Below are positions 1 to 12,500 of a stretch of DNA of 64,000 nt, piece by piece. The stretch is from NCBI GenBank assembly GCA_024138025.1, contig JAMXBD010002818.1, positions 1 through 64,000 of the forward strand. The letters are read 5' to 3'. The position numbers were made by a program, and so were the translations under genes. Source of the stretch: Combretum micranthum. Taxonomy: Eukaryota; Streptophyta; Magnoliopsida; Myrtales; Combretaceae. Each line of letters starts with the position of its first letter. Positions within the stretch are counted from its first letter, which is position 1. The notes beneath the pieces are model-generated. The model was not told the origin of the DNA. It saw only the letters and a list, made by a program, of their open reading frames with translations, and did not search any database.

Positions 1-1035
1 ATACTCTTGATTGGATTTATCTTTAAGTACACATGGTCTCCTACTTGAAATTCGAGAACTCGCCTTTTTGATCTGCCCAGCTTTTCTGTCTATCTTGGGC
101 CTCTTTCATTCGCTGTCGGATTTTCACTTTGTCTGCTGCATCTTGTACCAATCTGGTCCATCCAATAGCGAGCTTTTCCAGTCATCAAAACAAAGGCGAC
201 TACAGCGTCGTCCGTACAAAGCTTCATATGGCGGCATTTGTATGGTCGAGTGATAGCTGTTGTTGTAGGCAAACTCTATGAGCGGCAAATGAGCATCCCA
301 GCTTCCTTTAAATTCCATAACAAGCACGCAACATGTCTTCCAAGGTTTGGATCGTCCGTTCGATTGTCCATCGGTTTGGGGGTGATAAGCTGTGCTAAAG
401 TGCAACTTTGTCCCCATACACTTTTGTAAACTTGTCCAAAACTTAGACACGAATCTGGATCTCGGTCTGACACAATCCCGGCAGGTACTCCATGTAATCG
501 TACTATTTCCCTTATGTACAGCTTGGCTAGCTTGTCCATGAGTACGTCATGTTGATTGGTATGAAATGAGCCGATTTAGTCAACGATCTACCACGACCCA
601 TATGGCATCATATCCTACCGATGTCCTTGGTAGTCCACACACGAAATCCATCGAGATTTGATCCCACTTCCACTCAGGTATCGGCAAAGGCTTTAGCAAT
701 CCTCCTGGCCTTTGATGTTCCACCTTTACTTGTTGACAAGTTGGGCACTTCATCACATAATCAGCTACATCCCGTTTCATCCATTCCACCAAAAGTGGCT
801 CTTAAGATCTTGATACATCTTAGTTCCTCCCGGATGTACTGTGTATCCTGAGTTATGAGCTTCACTCATGATTTCCTTTCTCATATCCTCATCATCGGCA
901 CACATAACCTTCCCTTCATCCTCACTACATCTCGTCATCTACGGTGAAATCAGTATACTTCTCCGCTTGCACTTCCCGTTTGATCCTTTGTATGACTTCA
1001 TCATATCGTTGAGCCTCTTTAATCCGTTCCACAAG
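1..1035 (-). pseudogene. Integrase portion of element 1 pol (truncated by window edge, frameshifted)
   Basis: Integrase inserts the cDNA copy into host DNA. Minus-strand translation shows an H2C2 zinc-binding region near 700-900, with the second cysteine pair in [18 protein letters not shown], followed by the start of the catalytic core ([15 protein letters not shown] and WVVVDR, near 580-720). Further on come [13 protein letters not shown] (near 450-500), which includes the second core aspartate, and [11 protein letters not shown] in another frame (near 330-390). At least two frame changes occur between about 330 and 590. The GPY/F subdomain and chromodomain expected at the C terminus are outside the window. 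Family assignment is secure; the protein cannot be functional. Confidence 0.88.
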
Positions 1036-1088
1036 GGTTGGTTCCATACCAAGCTAGATATTTCCACCTCCACATCTTTCCAATGAAT

Positions 1089-1730
1089 TCAATACTTAGC
1101 CTTTCGAATTCTTACCAACTCCTTTTGGTCAGTCAACAAAGCGGCAACTTCCTCATGATTCTTCCGACTTAAGGCATCCGCGACGGCATTAACTTTTCCT
1201 GGACAATAGTTGATTCCAAGATCATAGTCCTTTATAAGCTCTAACCATCTCCGTTGTCTCATATTCAACTCCTTCTGAGTGAATAGATACTTGAGGCTTT
1301 TGTGATCCGTATATATTTCGCATCTTTGTCCATACAAGTGATGCCTCCATATCTTGAGTGCGAAAACAACGGCAGCTAGCTCCAAGTCATGCGTCGGATA
1401 ATTTTGCTCGTGCGGTCTCAACTGTCGCGAAGCATAAGCAATCACTTTTCCTTCTTGCATTAGCACACATCCAAGACCATTTCTTGATGTCGCTATGCAC
1501 CGTGTAAGGCTTCTCAGGGTTGGCAAAACGAGTATCGGTGCGGATACAAGCTTTTGCTTGAGCTCTTGAAAACTCCTTTCTCTTTTATCGGTCCAGATGA
1601 ACTTCTCATTCTTTTGAGTAAGTTGTGTTAACGGCTTGGCTATAGTCGAGAAATTCTTTACAAACTTTCGATAATAGCCAGCTAGACCAAGAAAGCTTCT
1701 TACTTCCGTTACCGTCTTGGTTGCTTCCAC
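1089..1730 (-). pseudogene. RNase H domain of element 1 pol
   Basis: A 213-codon open stretch covers the RT connection and the RNase H domain that degrades the RNA of the RNA/DNA hybrid. It starts with the chromoviral connection motif [16 protein letters not shown]. It continues through [33 protein letters not shown] and [10 protein letters not shown] to the terminal ADALSRK. The first catalytic aspartate, expected just before NGLGC (usually in a CDAS-type motif), is not legible; the local reading is CIATSRNG, pointing to compensating small indels. It follows RT (1751-2561) in another register. Identity is clear and the domain is degenerate. Confidence 0.9.
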
Positions 1731-1750
1731 TCCATCACTGCTTAATCTTT

Positions 1751-2561
1751 TCAGGGATCAACCGATATGCCACTTCCTGAAACAACATGTCCTAAAAAGG
1801 ATATCTTATCCAACCAAAAGTCACACTTTGACAATTTGGCATACAACTTATGTTCTCTTAACGTCCGAAGCGCCATACGGAGGTGTTCCTCATGTTCCTC
1901 TCGTGTGGTTGAGTAGACCAAAATGTCGTCGATGAAAACTATAACGCACTTATCCAACAAGGGCTTATAGATTCGATTCATCAAGTCCATGAAAGCGGCA
2001 GGTGCATTTGTCAATCCAAAAGACATTACTAAGAACTCATAATGTCCATATCGAGTTCGAAAAGCAGTCTTTGGTACATCCTCCGGCCTTACTCTTAACT
2101 GATGGTATCCAGATCTCAAGTCGATGCGTGAAAACACGCTGCTCCTTGCAACTGATCAAAGAGATCATCAATCCGGGGTAATGGATACTTATTCTTGATT
2201 GTAACCTTATTCAACTCCGGTAATCGACACATAACCTCATGGATCCATCCTTCTTCTTAACGAACAAAACTGGTGCTCCCCATGGTGATACACTTGGGCG
2301 TATAAATCCTTGATCCAGAAGCTCTTGTAATTGCTTCTTGAGTTCCTTCAACTCTACCGGTGCCATGCGGTATGGAGCTTTTGATATCGGCTCGGTATTT
2401 GGCATCAAGCTAATCTCAAAATCGATCTCCCTCTTTGGTGGCAATCCAGGTAATTCCTTAGGAAAAACGTCAGGAAACTCATTGACTATGGGTATATCCT
2501 CCACCTTTGGTCCTTCACCTTCTTCTTCTATAGCATTGATTTGTTGGTCAATCCTCCTCAT
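1751..2561 (-). pseudogene. Reverse transcriptase domain of element 1 pol
   Basis: This is the polymerase that copies the element RNA into DNA. The N-terminal part (2211-2561) carries [40 protein letters not shown] and [20 protein letters not shown]. The C-terminal part (1751-2137) carries [34 protein letters not shown] and the catalytic box [12 protein letters not shown]. The F-I-D-D form of the YxDD motif is usual for plant chromoviruses, so both polymerase aspartates remain. The two parts are out of frame with each other across 2138-2210. Length and order match Ty3/gypsy RT. Confidence 0.93.
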
Positions 2562-2639
2562 CCATCACCAACTCAAGCGAACTTAATCCTTGCCTCCTTA
2601 CGACCGTGGATTCTCCTTTAAACTCAATATCCTTCCCAT

Positions 2640-2990
2640 TTACATCCTTAAAATTCACCTTCTTCCTCGACAATCTACCGTGGCTTTAACATGGGTCAAC
2701 CAACTCATTCCAAGAATTACTTCATACTTATTCATCTCCAACACGATCAAATCACTTGTCGTATGGTGACCTTGGATCTCTAAAGGGCATTCCTTCAACA
2801 TCTCTTGGTGGTTACGACTACCCGTGGGTGTCTTTATCTTGAAGCTGGTAGCGGTGGTGACTATAGGTAATCCACTCTTCTTAGCAAGGTTGGGGGTGAT
2901 AAACGAATGGGGGCTCCGGTATCAAACAAGGCATAAGCGGTCTCGTTAGCTACTCGTATACTTCCTGCGTTTTAACACGCACTATTACTA
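2640..2990 (-). pseudogene. Retropepsin-like aspartic protease of element 1
   Basis: This is the polyprotein-processing protease. The active-site region reads ALFDTGA on the minus strand near 2910-2935. Just after it, where element 2 continues as THSSI, the frame is lost by an apparent 1-base deletion in a run of C (gagcccccattcg against gagccacccattcg). Downstream segments near 2690-2830 correspond to the flap and C-terminal parts seen intact in element 2 (57848-58162). It sits between the gag zinc knuckles and RT, as in all Ty3/gypsy elements. The call depends partly on comparison with element 2. Confidence 0.78.
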
Positions 2991-3072
2991 ACCATACTAT
3001 GCTTTTTCTAAAGCTTTAGGCTAAAGAGGTATAGGAGGGTTCTATTGCGACAGATTAATAGCGTAAAAGATA

Positions 3073-4335
3073 CTATAAACAAAACGAAAGCTTAAGGTTA
3101 AGGCTAACCTGCAACGAGTTCATGGTCAAAGCCTTCGAGGTGCCAGGAGCGGTTCCATTTCCATTGCCATTGTTGGTTCTGACAAGGGCGGATCCTCCCG
3201 AGGTGTTGGATGACCTCGCAAGAGCATTTTTCCTCTTTGGGCATTCATTTGCAAAGTGCCCTGGCTGCTTGCACACATAGCAGACACTGGTGTTCTTCTT
3301 GGACACTCCAGATTTTATGATGGCTGCCACAAAAGAAGCACTTGTTTTGCAATTGTGGGCAGGACTTTGGATAATGCTTCCCTCGGCATTTCCAGCATGT
3401 GACATCACCTTGGTCACTCCCTCTGATTGCTTCCACTTCCTTTGAAGCTCCAAAGGTCTTAAACCTCTTATTTTGAACCCAGAACTTGGTCCTTCATAAG
3501 GCTTCCTTCCGAACACAAACACTTTCTTCTCCGGAGCTTTTGTTTTCATCTTTTTAGCCTCTTCAATAATTCGAGCCTTTTCCACTAGCCCCTTAAAACT
3601 TTAACATCAAATTCCACCAAGACGAATTTTAGGTCTCCATCTAACCCATTCAAGAAAACTTGTCTCTTTAGCTCCTCGCTGTGCTTATAGGAGTCAGGAG
3701 CATACTGCAACAAGCGACTGAATTCGGTTTCGTACTGCTCGATGGTTCTCCCTTCTGAGTAATGTTAAAGAACTCAGCACTGTACCGAACTCTGAGACTC
3801 CCTGGAAAGTAGTTCTCCAAGAACTCTTCTCGAAACATATCCCACGTAACTGGAGCAGGCAATTCTCGCTTCTTCGTCCCACCATATGCGAGCATTGAAC
3901 TTCAACATGAATGTCCCAAAACTGACTCTTAAGTGGTGGGGTACTTCATAACCATCAAACGATCTCTCAATCTGGGCCAACCAATCTTCGGCCTCAGCTG
4001 GTTTTCCGAAGGTTCCATCAAAGTAGGTATTACTTTTGATGAAATTGGCGAGCAAGTTTTGATGTGATCTTGGCGGTGGTGGTGGGTGGAAATGGTGCAG
4101 CATGTGACTGTTCGCCGGGTGCTTCTACCGTAGCTTCAGGAGCATTCTGAGGTGGAGCAGGAGCTGGGTTATTTTGATTTTGTTGCTGAATCAAAATAGC
4201 TAAAACTGGTTCATCTGTCCAATGGCAGCTGCAAAGTCATTTTGCTGGTTCGGGCAGGAGCAGGGTTATTTTCCGGTTGGTTACGCGGGGTACTCCTCGT
4301 TCAGCTGGTACGTTGTTGGAATCTTTGTTCTCTAT
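3073..4335 (-). pseudogene. Gag (capsid-nucleocapsid) of element 1, frameshifted
   Basis: Gag forms the virus-like particle and binds genomic RNA. The capsid part is legible at 3668-4103 (FIKSNTYFDGTFGKPAEAEDWLAQIERSF and the WDMFREEFLENYFPGSLRV region), split over two frames. The nucleocapsid part at 3073-3436 holds CCHC knuckles; the last, CYVCKQPGHFANEC, is a complete C-x2-C-x4-H-x4-C, and an earlier one (CFFCGSHHKIW) has lost its last cysteine in that frame. No convincing ATG is found near 4335, so the start is approximate. The glutamine/proline-rich N-terminal stretch (about 4130-4260) matches element 2. Confidence 0.88.
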
Positions 4336-5183
4336 TCCTACGTCTTCTTGGACGGCTGTTTAATCGTTTAGATTTTAGTTTCTAGTTACGCTCCATACTA
4401 ACGTTTACGAAATCAGGAAATCTCAAATATAAAGACTAGAAATTTAAATCAAGGTACAAAACTTAAGGAAATAAATTGACAAAATAGGGATTGATAGGAG
4501 TTTAATAAGAAATTATGAAATTCAAATACAATTCAAAGAAATTACAAAGTAAGAAATCAAAATCATGCATGTTAATCACAAAAAGAGAAATAATATAAAA
4601 CTAAAACAAAGGAATCTCATTATCAAGAAATCATTAGGTTACTTTTATTTGTTAAAAACTTAACTACATCTTTTGATTAGTTGCGATTTAATACTAAGGC
4701 GTTGCGTCTTGGGTGAATACGACGTCTTCTTCTCATCATGGCTCCTTACTTCTGTTCTGATCCTTTTGTTGAGACTTGAGGGAATCTGGGGTTGGTTTCA
4801 CCTTCTGTCCCTTCGATCTTGAGGCGTCCTGCTGATGACTCGACTCGTTCCGGCGTTACCTAAGGTTGGTTGTATAGTCTTTTACGTAAACATTTTCCTT
4901 TTAGTTTCAGAAAGCAAGTTAACTCTGTTCTTCTCTTTGTAACTACGAGGGTTGTGTTCTTAGGCTTAAAACGGTTTGGAAATCCTTCTATTCTTCTTAG
5001 GGTATAAATTAGTCCTAGGGCCACTTACATATCTTAGGTATGGTCATAGAACATGTGTTTCCCATAAATCCCCACTTCCTATAATTCTAGGATTCTTCCT
5101 AAAACTCTTATGGCTTAATCTTAAACTTATCCTATTCTTAAGACTTCTATTTCTAACTTACTGTTTCTTTCCCTAATCTTGAT
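4336..5183 (-). other. 5' untranslated leader of element 1
   Basis: About 850 bases lie between the primer-binding site and gag. I see no long open frame and no known motif. The equivalent in element 2 is 59641-60555, recognisably similar in several blocks (for example the sequence around ctaaggttggttg). Dimerisation or packaging signals would be expected here in a live element, but none can be identified from sequence alone. Confidence 0.7.
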
Positions 5184-5195
5184 GCTCTGATACCA
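5184..5195 (-). promoter_or_regulatory. Primer-binding site for initiator-Met tRNA, element 1
   Basis: The minus strand reads TGGTATCAGAGC, the standard plant initiator-methionine tRNA complement. It is separated from the LTR end (GTGACA at 5204) by an eight-base spacer. It fixes the element orientation and the inner LTR boundary. Confidence 0.95.
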
Positions 5196-5203
5196 ACTTA
5201 AAC

Positions 5204-8200
5204 TGTCACGCCCCAGCGGGTACCCTAAACGTGACAGCCCGCCGTACGCAATATTAAAACTAAGAATGACTACCTCAGTCACTCGAAAGCTTCCATATCG
5301 GTACAAGGCGTACATTCACAACAAAGGGAGACCGTGGAGTAATGCATTTTAAGACATTGGCAGCGGAACATGCAAAATAACACTCAATATATTTCATTGA
5401 AATAAAAGTCTTACAGCTTCTAAGGGGCATTCCCCGATAATTCATAATAACATGGTTCTAAATATAACATAACTAAAGCTAGAAGATTTTAGAAGAAATC
5501 TACTCTATAACTTCAAAATAGATTGCCTCCAAAAGCTTCTCAAAATAAGGATTCTACCCGGGAAATCAAGGTGGTCTCGGGTGCAAAAGATAATCCTGCA
5601 ATATCAAAAGTCTATAGGAGTATAAGCATGACTAGCTTAGTGAGATATTCCTTACGCAATAGTACTCATAACAACAATCAAACAAGTTTATTAATCAAGC
5701 ATATGAATGCAACAATCATATGATCAAACATTACATACGACTATCCGGTTTCGTATGTTTGATGGATTTACCCCTCCATCGGTGGTTAGGGAATGCTTTG
5801 AACTGGGTCCCGAACAACCTCCTCAAGTTTGCGCGCGTCTTGGGGTTCCAACGAACCGTACTACTAGTCCCCGGGCCTTCCATGCCCAAAGCGATCGATC
5901 CGGCTCGGCTACACCTTGAGGCCGTATTCCCCGTACGTCCTAACCCTCAAGATGTAGCTAGGCAGCTTACCTTTCCGGTCCCACGCTGAGGAGTAGTAGC
6001 AAAACTTCGAAATGATATTCTAAGTGATATGCATGAGCAATTTATTATATGGGATTTCAATATGACATTAAATCATTTAAAGCGATCAAACAATATTTGC
6101 ACACATAACAATACACATGGAAACATTTATATCAATCACAAATCGGGTTCCGATATACTTATCGTTCATTGATCGCACACAACGAATCACATACATAATT
6201 CCCATAATATCCCACATGCATATCAATTTTATCTTTTTCCTACATCTAGTGCTCTATTCTACAAGCACATGCGCGAAACATAAGCGTAAAGGAAACTCAC
6301 TCGTCCATAGCGTCTAGGAGTCGAAGTAATCCTCGGGGAAGACAAGATCGTGATCCTCGACACCTAAACAAAAGAAATACCCAACATGAGTATTTCATCC
6401 AAGATCTATTCAAGTTCTATACTTCTATCTTAAAGAATTCGTAAAAATCGTATGGAATGGAAATCCAACTTAAAATGGCCATAACTTGCTCATTTTAACT
6501 CGGAATTTCGCATATTATATCGATTTCTACCTACTCGAAAAGATCTATCTATTTCTAAGGTTATTTTCATCAAAAGAAGTTATTTAGGTCTCGGAATAGT
6601 AGCGTACAGATTTGATACGAATTTTCAAACTTCAAAACTAGAGTTTTCAAACTTTACTTCACTCAAGGGCTTTTGTACAAAAATATAGATATATTGTATG
6701 GTTGAAAAATCCCTTGAATTTATGTATATATATGTATAAACTCAAACTATATGCATGAATTTGGTGTTGTCTCAACAATGGTTTTGTAAAACACATGTCT
6801 TGAAAGTGAGATAAGCTTAAGACTTGAAAAGAAGTTAGTTTTACTTTGAAAATTTCCTAAATTATTATAAATGAGTATTTCTTCCTTTTAACTCCATTTT
6901 TAGTTATTAATCTTCAAAAGTAATTTTAATCTTTCAAGATTTTCATAAATTTATTTCTAGTGTTTGGAAACATATAGTTTTTCTAAATATTTCATAGTTA
7001 TATCCACTTTTAAAAGAAATCATCTTATAAGTAAATTTTGGAAAAACTTATCTTAGACTTTAGTGTTGGTGGAAAACTTTGACAATTGAATTTAAGAAAT
7101 CCTTTGTTTAGGTCTAAAGAAACTTTCTTATTTCTTTGAAAAGAGATTTATAATAACTTTACTTTATGTATTTCTTGGTGAAAACCACATATTATTACTA
7201 AAACTTGAGCTAGCTTATCTAACTTTAGAAGAATATTTGTTTAAGATAAATTTCAAACCTTTAAGGAAAATAACTTCTTATGTGACAAAATTTATATTTA
7301 AAAAGAGTTCTTATTCTTATTTTAAGAAAGCTCATTTCTATTATGATTGAGACAATAACAACATATTCATGCATGAATGAGAATATGTAACCATGAAAAA
7401 TATAAAACAACATAATTAAAATAAATAAGAGCATAAAAGTAAAGTCAAGTATTGGGAACCTTAGCTTCATCAAGGTATCCCGGGACTAAGAATGGACTAG
7501 TCCTCAAAAGAAAAGAAAAGCAAGGAAATAAAATTGTTTTGACTTGATATGGACAAGTCTAAGACTAGAAAGACTAGTCTTAATATTGCATAAAACAAGT
7601 AAATAAATAAATTGCAAGACTTGAAAATAAATAAATAACAAGTGAGCTTATATGCTCTAAATAAAATATATATAATATAGATAAGTTAGGTTAGAAACAA
7701 TAATATCAACATAATAGTAACATAAAGAAAATAAGAACATGAACAAAAACAAAACATGAATAAATTGTTGCTTCTTTAACTCAATGAGTCTAAGAAACAT
7801 ACACTAAACTCATGTTAAGTTATATGAACATGATGAGTAATAAGAAAGTTTTACCTAAAGTTTATGTGTTGGTTGAAGAAGAAAGAATGGGTTGTAGTAT
7901 TATGTGGGAATGGATTTTCTAAAGAAAAGAGAGACTTGAGAGAGATGTTGGGAGAGGAATTTTGTGGAGTGATTTTGGGAGAGTTTTAGTATGAATTTTT
8001 GTTGTGTGAAAGAATGGAAGAGGAAGGGGGTATTTATAGATTTTTGGAGTGGAAATTGTGTGATTAAATTAATTGAAATTGAAATAAAATATGGAAGAGG
8101 GAGGAGGGGGCCGGTTTTGCTTGATAGGGGGAGAAAAATTATTGTTTGTTTTGTATAAAAAGAAGTAATGTGTAAAGTGTGATGTGATTAAAGTTGTATG

Positions 8201-8717
8201 GGGAAGGTAAATTGTAAGGTATAGGTATGGTAGAGTGTAAGAATAGAGTGTAAGAAAAAGTAGAGATAGGTGAATAGTAATGAATAGTAGAAAAGTACTA
8301 TGAATAGTAGACTAGACAATTAAAATACCGGTAGTAAAGAAAATACGCGTAAAAGGCCTATATCTGTTATTTTTAGATACCGAAAAATTCTAAAACTGAT
8401 ATTTTTGAAAACCTTATATTTTTACGATCTATTGGTGTTTTGCTATCCGGTGCTTCGGGGCACGTTTTTCGAAAACTGATCCCGATCGGATCCGAAGAAC
8501 ACTAGAAAAATTCAAATTTGATATTTTTAGGCTTCCCTATGTTATTACGAACCGTTTTCCACAATTATCTCAATTTCATTTTCTAGGGTTTAAGAACACG
8601 GGATTGCCGGATCTAGATTCACTAGACTAATCATAGAACTAGGTTAATTTTAGAGTTTCGTTTCAACTTCCGGTTCTTAGGGTTTGCTAATATCATCGAA
8701 AAATCTAGAGGCTTACA
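5204..8717 (-). repeat. 5' LTR of element 1 (3514 bp)
   Basis: On the minus strand it begins TGTAAGCCTC (8717) and ends GGGGCGTGACA (5204), so it has TG...CA ends. It aligns in blocks to the LTRs starting at 12952, 35485, 40021, 60576 and 61181. It carries a TATA-like box near 8031, a G-rich tract near 8093-8132 and a conserved block at about 6461-6565. No open frame of note is present. At 3.5 kb it is long for an LTR but compatible with the Tekay/Del group. Compared with the 5.04-kb LTRs at 12952 and 16616 it lacks most of an internal tandem array. Confidence 0.93.
8031..8038 (-). promoter_or_regulatory. Putative LTR TATA box, element 1
   Basis: The minus strand reads TATAAATA, within CTATAAATACC. 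It is followed downstream (lower coordinate) by the likely start region. The same box is at 54040-54047 in element 2, with similar A/T boxes at 38622-38629 and 42948-42955 in two solo LTRs, always about 55-75 bp below a G-rich tract. Confidence 0.6.
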
Positions 8718-9505
8718 GTATCACTTTAAGCAATATCACTAGGATCGTACATATATTACAAAATATTATTACGTTTCAATCAAGTTTAAGTATAGGAATG
8801 ATAAATGCATGACCTAGAGAGTCTATATAAGGTGAAACTTTTGGAAAATGTCAAATTGAAATTGAGGATAGGTCTGGATGTAATATGACATCATTGTATG
8901 AAGACCTTTATAACCCTATATAATCAAAATAATCTTAAAAATGGGTAAAGCATTTGAAGTAGGTAGAAATCAACTACTCATATGTGGAAATCTGAGTTAT
9001 AATGTGAAAGTCATGAACATTTTAAGTTCAAAACATAGTGATCGGGAAATCTACTACGAATAAAGTTAGTAGAGTTAGAAAGGTGAGTAAGACTAATATG
9101 ATATACCGATCCCTAGTATTTCTTTTGTCTAGGTAACAAAGAATAGGAATCTCCATTTCTAAAGGAGTATTTCGACTAAGAAAATTTCTAATAGCTAAGT
9201 GAGTTTATTTCCTTGCTTTACGTATTTTTGTATGTGCTTGTGGAATAGTAGCACTAGAAGATAGGGAAACAATAAAAATGGAATTACATGTGAGATCATC
9301 AAAGGTTATGTTTGTGTTTCCTGGTGCTTGATAAATAAAAGATAAGTATATCAGAACTTGAATTGTTGATTAATGCTTTTGTTTCAATATCTGAGGAATG
9401 TTTGTGTGAATTCTACTGGTCACTCCTAAAATGATAGCAGCATAATTGGGAATTAAATTAATAATTTTCTCATGCATCGCACAAAGTTGAGTCACATATT
9501 TTTCA
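8718..9505 (+). repeat. Old plus-strand Tekay-type LTR, piece 1 of 4
   Basis: About 8890-9490 is a diverged reverse complement of the middle of the long LTRs. The block around 8925-9015 (aagtaggtagaaatc, then gagttataatgtgaaagtca) matches the conserved LTR block. Around 9320-9350 (gataagtatatcagaac) and 9465-9483 (catgcatcgca) it matches later LTR segments in the right order. Its U3 part is missing, probably because element 1 inserted into it and that part lies beyond the left edge. The right boundary, where an Athila/Tat-type LTR starts, is approximate. Bases 8718-8890 are not clearly assigned. Confidence 0.62.
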
Positions 9506-12500
9506 CTATTACTCTATGACTGATACACTTCTTGTTTTTGTTTTTGAACTCTTTTTATAAGCGCAAAAATAACTAGCCAATAAACCTGGTGCATATGTAG
9601 TTATTAAAAATACTAATGAGAACAGGACGATCCACAAGGAGCTAAGGGCTAAGTAATAGGTATTTGAGTTCTTCCCTAAGTTAAGCTATTGAAAATTTGA
9701 TTTTAATTAAAAACTAAACTAATCAACTAATTGAACACTTTAAATCGAATTTCCTAGCAACACAATTGAGGGTTTCGAGGACTATGACATGCCAAAATTA
9801 GATTAAAGATTGCAATTATATTCTCATTTGAATGAACGCTATGCCTTAGATCGATATGTGAAATTGATTAATTAGGATTTAACTAAACTCACTAGAACTC
9901 ACCCACCTCTTAGAGTAAAAAAAATTCAATTATAGCATAAATTATCTCGTTAAGGTGATTTATTTATAATTATCAAATAAATAGCAATTCACTCTCACCG
10001 AAATTACTACTTTAGTTGAAATTATGGACTAAGCACCATCAAGTGGCTCAATCCATATTTCTAACCGCATGAAGTGCATGAGTTCATGAGTTTTGTCAAA
10101 ACTCGCATATCCCTATAACGAATCTTTTTCAAAGCCTAAGATGTTCTTGTATGGATTATTAAATCCTTTCCGAGTATCTTTAGTCTTGTCTATCTAATTA
10201 GTGTTGGCAAAGAACAAAACAAATAAACTAAAGCAACAATAGCTAAATATCCAATTAATCATAAATCAACATCGAAAGAAGTCATTTAATCATCAGTTTC
10301 ATTGAAGCTATCCTTGCAAAACCCATAAAAATATAAATCATAACACCATTATAACACAATCAAGCAAATAGCAATATAGGGCAAAGGTTAGAAAACGCCT
10401 CAATTGAAATTTTCTCATGAAAGTCTTCAAAAACCCAAAATCCCAATAAAAATTGGGCATTACTTGATTGCATTTAACCCCAAAAATCACCTCCAAGTGT
10501 TACTAGAACAATAGGGTTTTAGTGCCCTTTGATCGAAATAAAGATACTCATGTTTTTAAGGAAAAATCAAGACAAAGGTGTAATATTTTTTTTTCTACTT
10601 CTACTGTTGTATTCTATCTACCCCTTCATTTTCTCTATTTCTATTTCTTTTGTATCTTCTTGATATGGGCTTCCTCAAAATTGATAAAAGACAGCTAGCC
10701 CAAGCCTTCTTGCTATTTCTCTTTCCTAGAATGTGGATGCTAAATAAAATTTGATTTCATCCAATGATGTGTGTTGCATTGGACTTGCCAAGGAAAAATC
10801 CCTATACACGAGTCCAAAAATCCTACATGAATGTCGGCCTCTTAAATAGAAATGAAAAGTGTTGGCCCAATGTAGTAAAGTTTCCAAGTCAGCTTTGTAT
10901 GTGATAAAAGGCATGTGATGCTTCTCATTTAAGCTTATTTCTATAATTCAGCTTGGTTCGACAATACTTAAGCTCTAATTGGTGTATTATTATGAAGTGT
11001 GCCACGGCATGGTTTTTTACAATATCATTTCATCTTGGATATTATCTTGTTTACTCACTAATCAAACACATCAACACATAATTTCTAAGAGTAGCAGCAA
11101 CATAATTCGATCTTCAAAATAGCTAGGATCAGGGTTTTGCAATTTGGATGTAGTCTTCTCAAGTGTGGATGCTTTCTTGGCTTTATGCTGTAACTTGAAG
11201 CTTCCTCTTAAGTTTGCGCTCAAGAATCATAGTTGTTGTCTTGATAAGCTTTGTATAACAACTTCACTATAATTTTCAATCCAAATTCATTTATAGTTTC
11301 TCAAAACAAAAAACACCAAGTTGTATATCTCCCTCTTATCTTTACATGGAATTTTGAATCGCTTCAAATGGAGCTTAGACGAGGGAGATGCGTGCAATTT
11401 ACAAACAAGGTAGAAATGCAAATTAGAATGCCTCACCTACACTTATAATAAATTCAAGACTGATTTTGACCTTTATTCATCTAGATTTCTGAAAAGGTCA
11501 AATATCTGTCTCTTATCTTTTTATAGCATCTTGAAGCATTTCAAAAAGACCTTAGATGAGAGAGATATCTGCAATTTACCAAACTCTGTCATTTTCCAAA
11601 ACCTAAACACCACCACTATAAGTGTTACAACTTCATGACAAATTTTAACATTGATACATTTCGAATTTTGCCACACCCAAAACATAAAAAGTTGAATATC
11701 TCTCTCTTAGATTTTATTATCATTTTAAATCATCTCAATAGGAGTTTGGATGAGAGAGATACATCGAATTTTACAAAACAACACTAAAACTATCTTGATA
11801 TGCTCACTTGTGTGCAAATGGACTGCTTGGTGATTTAGACTCCATCAACAGCTTGGATTTGATTTGCTACTAAAATCCATCTTCAAGTGAGCTTTGTTTG
11901 CTGCAATTTGATATGTTGTCATATGGATTGAACTGTTGTAGATAGATTGAAAATTCTACAATTTTTGTTCATTCAACATAGACAAGTCTAATAGGCTGCA
12001 GTTCTAGCTTTGGTGGAAGAAAAGCTTGGTGTGTGTTGTCATATGCTTGCGCTGTTCCCATATATAGCTTATATCCTCTTGTACATGATTGGCTATATAC
12101 TAATTTTTATCTCCTCAAATCTAGCGTAAAGAAGAGCATATCCCATTATTATTAGCCCAGTAGTTAATTTTGTTCAAAGAAATCATTCACAAGTGCTTCC
12201 AAATTTGCAATGATGACAATAAGTTCCATTCAATGCTATCTAAATGTAAACAACACCATGTAAGTTCATAACTCAATCTCCATCTGCTAGAGACAAATAA
12301 AAAGAACTCGTTGCTTGTAATTACCATTAGTTAAAAGAAGAAATTCATTTATCTTAACACATTGAACTATCATTTACTCATATTTGTGTCTTGACGCATG
12401 AAATGAGCTATTTACCCAACATTCTTGATCCTTTTTCTCATGTTTGCATAAATGATCTAAGGACATGTAATTTTCATTGGTTTGCAACAAGATAGTGCCG

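Larger units (their letters stand above)
1..8717 (-). mobile_element. Ty3/gypsy Tekay/Del-type LTR retrotransposon, element 1 (left end outside window)
   Basis: Read on the minus strand from high to low coordinate, the parts come in chromovirus order: 5' LTR (5204-8717), initiator-Met primer site, untranslated leader, gag with CCHC knuckles, protease, RT, RNase H, integrase. Base 1 falls inside the integrase C-terminal region, equivalent to about position 55195 of element 2, so roughly 440 bp of the coding end plus the 3' LTR lie outside. The Tekay/Del assignment rests on similarity to element 2, which shows a chromodomain, and on the long LTRs. All domains carry frameshifts or stops, so the element is dead. 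The bases after the LTR (gtatc, 8718-8722) should be the target duplication, but the partner copy is off-window. Confidence 0.92.

Noticed and set aside
4976..5176. 66-codon hydrophobic plus-strand frame beside the element 1 primer site
   Set aside because: It lies in the non-coding leader, antisense to the element; the element 2 equivalent is not open.
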